Origin: Pseudarthrobacter oxydans
Lineage (GTDB): Bacteria > Actinomycetota > Actinomycetes > Actinomycetales > Micrococcaceae
Length of the DNA: 64,000 bases
Assembly (NCBI RefSeq): GCF_013314975.1
Contig: NZ_JABTYH010000011.1
Location: 1 to 64,000 of the forward strand
Reading direction: 5' to 3'
Positions 60,612 through 64,000 of this stretch are shown in pieces. The notes beneath the pieces were generated by a model. That model worked only from the letters and a program-made list of their open reading frames with translations, made no database searches and was not told the origin of the DNA. A program made the translations under genes and the position numbers. Every line of letters begins with the position of its first letter. Within the stretch, counting starts at the first letter, position 1.

Positions 60612-61675
60612 AGACTTTGGTTGCCGCCGCCGTCGCCGTCACCCTTCTTGCCGGATGCGGAGGAGGTGGCGCATCGCCCGCGGCGTCAGGTGATGCCTCC
60701 TCAGCCCCGGCTGGCGGATCCGGGGACACCCTGGTGGTTTACACCAACTCCAACGGCGAGGGCCGCGGGGAATGGTGGACCGCCAAGGCCGCCGAGGCCG
60801 GCTTCAAGATCGAGATCGTCGGCGCGGGCGGTGCTGATGCCACCAACAAGCTGATCGCGGAGAAGAACAACCCGATCGCCGACGTCGCGTTCGGGCTCAA
60901 CAACATGTACTTCTCGCAGATCCAGGCCGAGGACGCCCTGGAGGCCTACGAACCGTCGTGGGCGGGCGAGGTGGACAAGGAACTGGGCGACGGTGAAACA
61001 TACTGGCCGCTGGTCAAGCAGGCCATCCTCCTCGGCTACAACTCGGACAAGATCCCGGCGGACAAAGCGCCGCAGGACTGGACCGACCTGTGGACCAAGG
61101 ACGAGTTCAAGGACCGCTACGAGCGGGTAACCGGCCTGGGCACCGCAACGGCACAACTGGTCTTCGCCGGCATCCTCAGCCGCTACCAGGACGACTCCGG
61201 CGACCTTGGGGTCTCGGACGAAGGCTGGAAGCAGGTGGAGCAGTACTTCCAGAACGGCAGCCCCGCCGTTGCGAAGACCGACCTCTTTGCCCGGATCGCG
61301 TCCGGTGAAGTGGACATGGGCCAGATGCCGTCCTCGATCATCGCCGAGCGCGAAAAGTCCTTCAACGTCAACGTGGAAACAGTGGTCCCGTCCGTTGGCG
61401 TCCCGCTGGCCGTGGAACAGATCGCCCTGGTGAAGGGCACGGAAAAGAAGGAACAGACCCAGAAGTTCATCGACTGGTTCGGCAGCGCCGAAGTGCAGGG
61501 CGAGTTTGCCCAGCAGTTCAACGCGATGCCGGTGAACAAGGAGGCCGCGGCCCAGGCCAATCCGGAGGTGGTGGACTTCTTCGCGGACCTCAAGCAGCAG
61601 GACATCGACTGGGACTTCGTGCAGGAAAACATGGGCGCCTGGGTGGAAAAGATCGAACTCGAGTACATGACGTAA
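60599..61675 (+). CDS. ABC importer solute-binding lipoprotein (iron/phosphonate class)
   Basis: 358 residues, family 1/Fe3+-type binding protein. Signal peptide with lipobox VTLLAGCGGGG. After a Ser/Gly/Ala linker the body has VVYTNSNGEGRGEWW, NNPIADVAFGLNNMYF and LLGYNSDKIPADKAPQDWTDLW, and ends with TQKFIDWFGSAEVQGEFAQQFNAMPVN. This class takes ferric iron, phosphonates, thiamine or related solutes; no iron-binding Tyr pair can be assigned by eye. GTG start, first structural gene of the importer operon. Confidence 0.88.
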   Translation: MRTLKTLVAAAVAVTLLAGCGGGGASPAASGDASSAPAGGSGDTLVVYTNSNGEGRGEWWTAKAAEAGFKIEIVGAGGADATNKLIAEKNNPIADVAFGLNNMYFSQIQAEDALEAYEPSWAGEVDKELGDGETYWPLVKQAILLGYNSDKIPADKAPQDWTDLWTKDEFKDRYERVTGLGTATAQLVFAGILSRYQDDSGDLGVSDEGWKQVEQYFQNGSPAVAKTDLFARIASGEVDMGQMPSSIIAEREKSFNVNVETVVPSVGVPLAVEQIALVKGTEKKEQTQKFIDWFGSAEVQGEFAQQFNAMPVNKEAAAQANPEVVDFFADLKQQDIDWDFVQENMGAWVEKIELEYMT

Positions 61676-61719
61676 CCCGGCTCCGTCCACCCCGTTTCGA
61701 TTCACCAGACAGGTTTGCC

Positions 61720-62787
61720 ATGATCCGCTTGGACAACATCGAAGTTTCCTTTGGTGATTTCACCGCCATCCCGAGCCTTGACCTGCACGTACTCCCGGGG
61801 GAGTTCTTCACCCTCCTGGGGCCGTCCGGCTGCGGGAAGACGACGGCGCTGCGCACGCTGGCGGGCTTCATCCAGCCCTCCAGCGGCACAGTGCACGTTG
61901 ACGGCAAGGACGTCACCCGGCTTCCCAGCGACAAGAGGCAGGTGGGCATGGTGTTCCAGAACTATGCCCTCTTCCCCAGCATGAGCGTGTGGGAAAACAT
62001 CGCCTTCGGGCTGCGGGTCCGGAAGGAAAAACCTGCGGACAGCGACCGCCTGGTCCGGGACATTGCCCGGCGGGTGGAACTCAGCGATGAACAGCTGTCC
62101 AAGAACGTCGCTGAGCTGTCCGGCGGGCAGCAGCAGCGCGTGGCGGTGGCGAGGGCCCTGGTGCTGCGGCCCAAGATCCTCCTGCTGGACGAGCCGCTGT
62201 CCAACCTGGATGCCAAGCTGCGCCACCAGCTCCGCCAGCAGCTCAAGGACTTGCAGAGCGAGTTCGGGATCACCACGGTGTACGTCACCCACGACCAGGA
62301 CGAGGCCCTGGCCATGAGCGACCGGGTAGCCGTGTTCAACAAGGGCGTGGTGGAGCAGGTGGGGACGCCGCAGGAGATCTACGACCATTCGGCCACGGAG
62401 TTCGTCTGCAACTTCATCGGGGACAGCTCGGCCTTGACGCCGGAGTTCGTAGCGGAGCTGAACCGGCTCTCAGGGGCGGGGCTCAGCCCGGACGCCAACT
62501 CCTACCTGCGGGTGGAAAAGGCGTCCTTGAGTCCCGCGACTGAAGGAGGGGCCGCCGTCGGACTTCCCGGCACGGTGGTGTCCCGCACCTACCACGGCCT
62601 TCACAGCCGGTACGTGGTGCGCAGCCACGGCGCCGACATCCGCCTCCTGGTGAAGGAAGAAGGCGGCGCCCACCACGGACCCGGCACCGAAACCACTGTG
62701 TACCTGCAGCCTGCCCACGTTCTGCAGTACCACCCGGACACAGGCGCCGCCCTTCGGCAGCGGGACCCTGCAGCAGTCCTGCCATGA
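61720..62787 (+). CDS. ABC importer ATPase (FbpC/PotA type)
   Basis: 355 residues. Walker A GPSGCGKTT, Q-loop VGMVFQNYALFPSMSV, signature LSGGQQQRVAVARAL, Walker B ILLLDEPLSNLD, H-loop VTHDQDEALAMSDR, then a C-terminal TOBE-like regulatory region from about residue 245. Energises the adjacent permease. Its stop overlaps the permease start (ATGA). Confidence 0.95.
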   Translation: MIRLDNIEVSFGDFTAIPSLDLHVLPGEFFTLLGPSGCGKTTALRTLAGFIQPSSGTVHVDGKDVTRLPSDKRQVGMVFQNYALFPSMSVWENIAFGLRVRKEKPADSDRLVRDIARRVELSDEQLSKNVAELSGGQQQRVAVARALVLRPKILLLDEPLSNLDAKLRHQLRQQLKDLQSEFGITTVYVTHDQDEALAMSDRVAVFNKGVVEQVGTPQEIYDHSATEFVCNFIGDSSALTPEFVAELNRLSGAGLSPDANSYLRVEKASLSPATEGGAAVGLPGTVVSRTYHGLHSRYVVRSHGADIRLLVKEEGGAHHGPGTETTVYLQPAHVLQYHPDTGAALRQRDPAAVLP

Positions 62788-64000
62788 GCAGCACGGCGGT
62801 TCGCGCCATGGTCCGCTCCCCCTTCGTACTGATCGTGGGGGCCGTCCTGACCTGGTTCATCGCGGCATTCCTGGTCTGGCCCAACATCAACGTCCTGATC
62901 GCGACGTTCTTCCCGGACGGCAGCTTTTCCGGGCGGGCCGCGGAAAAGCTCTTCTCGTCCCAGCGCGCCATGAAGGCGCTGGGCAACAGCTTCCTGCTGG
63001 CGGTGGCCTTGTCCATCACGGTGAACCTGGTGGGCGTGTTCATTGTCCTGGTGACGCACTACTTCCGGATCCGCGGTTCCAGGATCCTTTTCCTGGGGTA
63101 TGCGTCCACCTTCATCTACGGCGGCATCGTCCTGGCTGCCGGATACAAGTTCATCTACGGGGACAAGGGAATTGTCACGTCCCTGCTGGTCAAGGTGTTT
63201 CCCGGCATGGACCCCGCGTGGTTCTCCGGTTTCTTCGCCGTCCTGGTAGTGATGACGTTCGCCACCACCACCAACCACATGCTGTTCGTGGCCAACGCCC
63301 TGAAAGGCGTTGACTACCAGACCATTGAAGCGGCCCGGAACCTGGGGGCGTCCACCTGGACCATCCTGCGGCGGATCGTGCTGCCGATGCTTAAGCCGAC
63401 CCTGTTCGCCGTCACCATCCTGTCCTTCCTGACCGGGCTCGGCGCCCTGAGCGCTCCGCAGGTGCTCGGCGGACGCGACTTCCAGACCATCACCCCGATG
63501 ATCCTGACGTTCACCAACAGCCCCACCTCGCGGGACCTGGCGGCGCTGCTGGCCGTGATCCTGGGCCTGGCCACCATCCTGATGCTCGCCGTGATGTCCC
63601 GGCTGGAAAAGGGCGGCACGTACTTTTCGGTGTCCAAGGTGTCCTCGGCGCTGCAGAAGCAGGACATCACCAACCCTGTGGCCAACGTGGTGGTCCACGC
63701 GGTGGCCTACCTGCTGTTTGCGGTGTACACGCTGCCGGTGGTGCTGATTGTGCTGTACTCCTTTGCCGACGGCGCCGCGATCCAGACGGGCGAGCTGGCG
63801 TTTGGCAGCCTTACGCTGGAGAACTACCAGCGGGTCCTGACCCAGCAGTCCGGGCTGCGGCCGTTCATTGTGAGCGTGGTGTACAGCGCCCTGGCGGCAT
63901 TGATCGCCGTGGGCGGGCTCCTGTTTGTGGCCCGGCTGCTGCAGAAGTACAAGAACTGGGTAGCCTCGGTCTTCGAATACCTGCTCCACATTCCGTGGAT
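62784..64000 (+). CDS. ABC importer permease, two-unit FbpB/ThiP type (truncated by window end)
   Basis: Starts at ATG 62784 inside the ATPase stop codon overlap and stays open for 405 codons to the window end. First unit: about six hydrophobic segments with the EAA loop YQTIEAARNLGASTWTILRRIVLPMLKP. A second set of helices begins near 63690 (VVVHAVAYLLFAVYTLPVVLIVLYSFADG), so the protein is the fused double permease with two EAA units, as in iron and thiamine importers. The end is missing. Confidence 0.9.
   Translation, partial: MSSTAVRAMVRSPFVLIVGAVLTWFIAAFLVWPNINVLIATFFPDGSFSGRAAEKLFSSQRAMKALGNSFLLAVALSITVNLVGVFIVLVTHYFRIRGSRILFLGYASTFIYGGIVLAAGYKFIYGDKGIVTSLLVKVFPGMDPAWFSGFFAVLVVMTFATTTNHMLFVANALKGVDYQTIEAARNLGASTWTILRRIVLPMLKPTLFAVTILSFLTGLGALSAPQVLGGRDFQTITPMILTFTNSPTSRDLAALLAVILGLATILMLAVMSRLEKGGTYFSVSKVSSALQKQDITNPVANVVVHAVAYLLFAVYTLPVVLIVLYSFADGAAIQTGELAFGSLTLENYQRVLTQQSGLRPFIVSVVYSALAALIAVGGLLFVARLLQKYKNWVASVFEYLLHIPW

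Noticed and set aside
62601..63989. 462-codon minus-strand ORF at the window end
   Set aside because: Opposite the ABC permease, whose EAA motif and coupled start are decisive; the ORF has shadow composition.

Overview
The window reads as chromosomal DNA of a high-GC Gram-positive actinobacterium. Gene content, very GC-rich third codon positions, GTG/TTG starts and many apparent leaderless promoters (TANNNT six or seven bases before the start codon) fit a soil Micrococcaceae such as Arthrobacter/Pseudarthrobacter; the genus is inferred from gene content, not proven. I see no rRNA, tRNA, insertion sequence, prophage, integrase or CRISPR array. Coding density is high and the genes are mostly core or metabolic.

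Layout. 0-6 kb: secreted gamma-glutamyltransferase, L-lactate dehydrogenase, a GNAT-AAA+ fusion and an LtrA-like membrane protein. 6-11.5 kb: a gluQ-HD hydrolase pair, two Lrp/AsnC regulators flanking a LysE-type exporter, and three small or unknown genes. 11.5-20 kb: malic enzyme, a TetR regulator, three MFS transporters, an RraA-like protein and a GNAT. 20-26 kb: mannitol module (mtlD, fused PTS EIICBA, a TetR regulator and divergent ptsI) with a clear palindromic operator between tetR and ptsI. 26-31 kb: alpha/beta hydrolase and an HTH protein from face-to-face promoters, PucR regulator divergent from alanine dehydrogenase, and a Gfo/Idh/MocA oxidoreductase.

31-37 kb: a four-gene peptide-type ABC importer with both ATPase domains fused. 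37-44 kb: TetR with divergent NAD(P)H-flavin reductase and a shared 22-bp operator, a stand-alone LigD-type polymerase, a GerMN-like lipoprotein, a PLP aminotransferase, UspA, and a PAP2 phosphatase. 44-49 kb: a 2-oxoacid (branched-chain type) dehydrogenase operon E1alpha-E1beta-E2 behind a HisC-like aminotransferase. 49-53 kb: a pectin operon (pectate lyase plus a two-domain acetylesterase-pectin methylesterase) under a promoter carrying two LacI-type operators. 53-60 kb: a WXG100-like protein with an alpha/beta hydrolase, purB, a histidine phosphatase, a Ser/Thr kinase overlapping a small internally duplicated protein, MarR, GNAT and a thioesterase. 60.5-64 kb: an iron/phosphonate-type ABC importer whose permease runs off the end of the window.

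Most notable non-coding signals: a dispersed repeat with a strict 32-bp period seen in three arrays at two loci; an 11-bp perfect inverted repeat that swallows the lysE Shine-Dalgarno; LacI-type, TetR-type and MarR-type palindromes placed on predicted promoters; and several long intergenic hairpins. I do not see a single clearly new multi-gene system; the best candidates are the WXG-hydrolase pair, the kinase with its duplicated small partner, the GNAT-AAA+ fusion and the MESH1-like HD protein next to gluQ.
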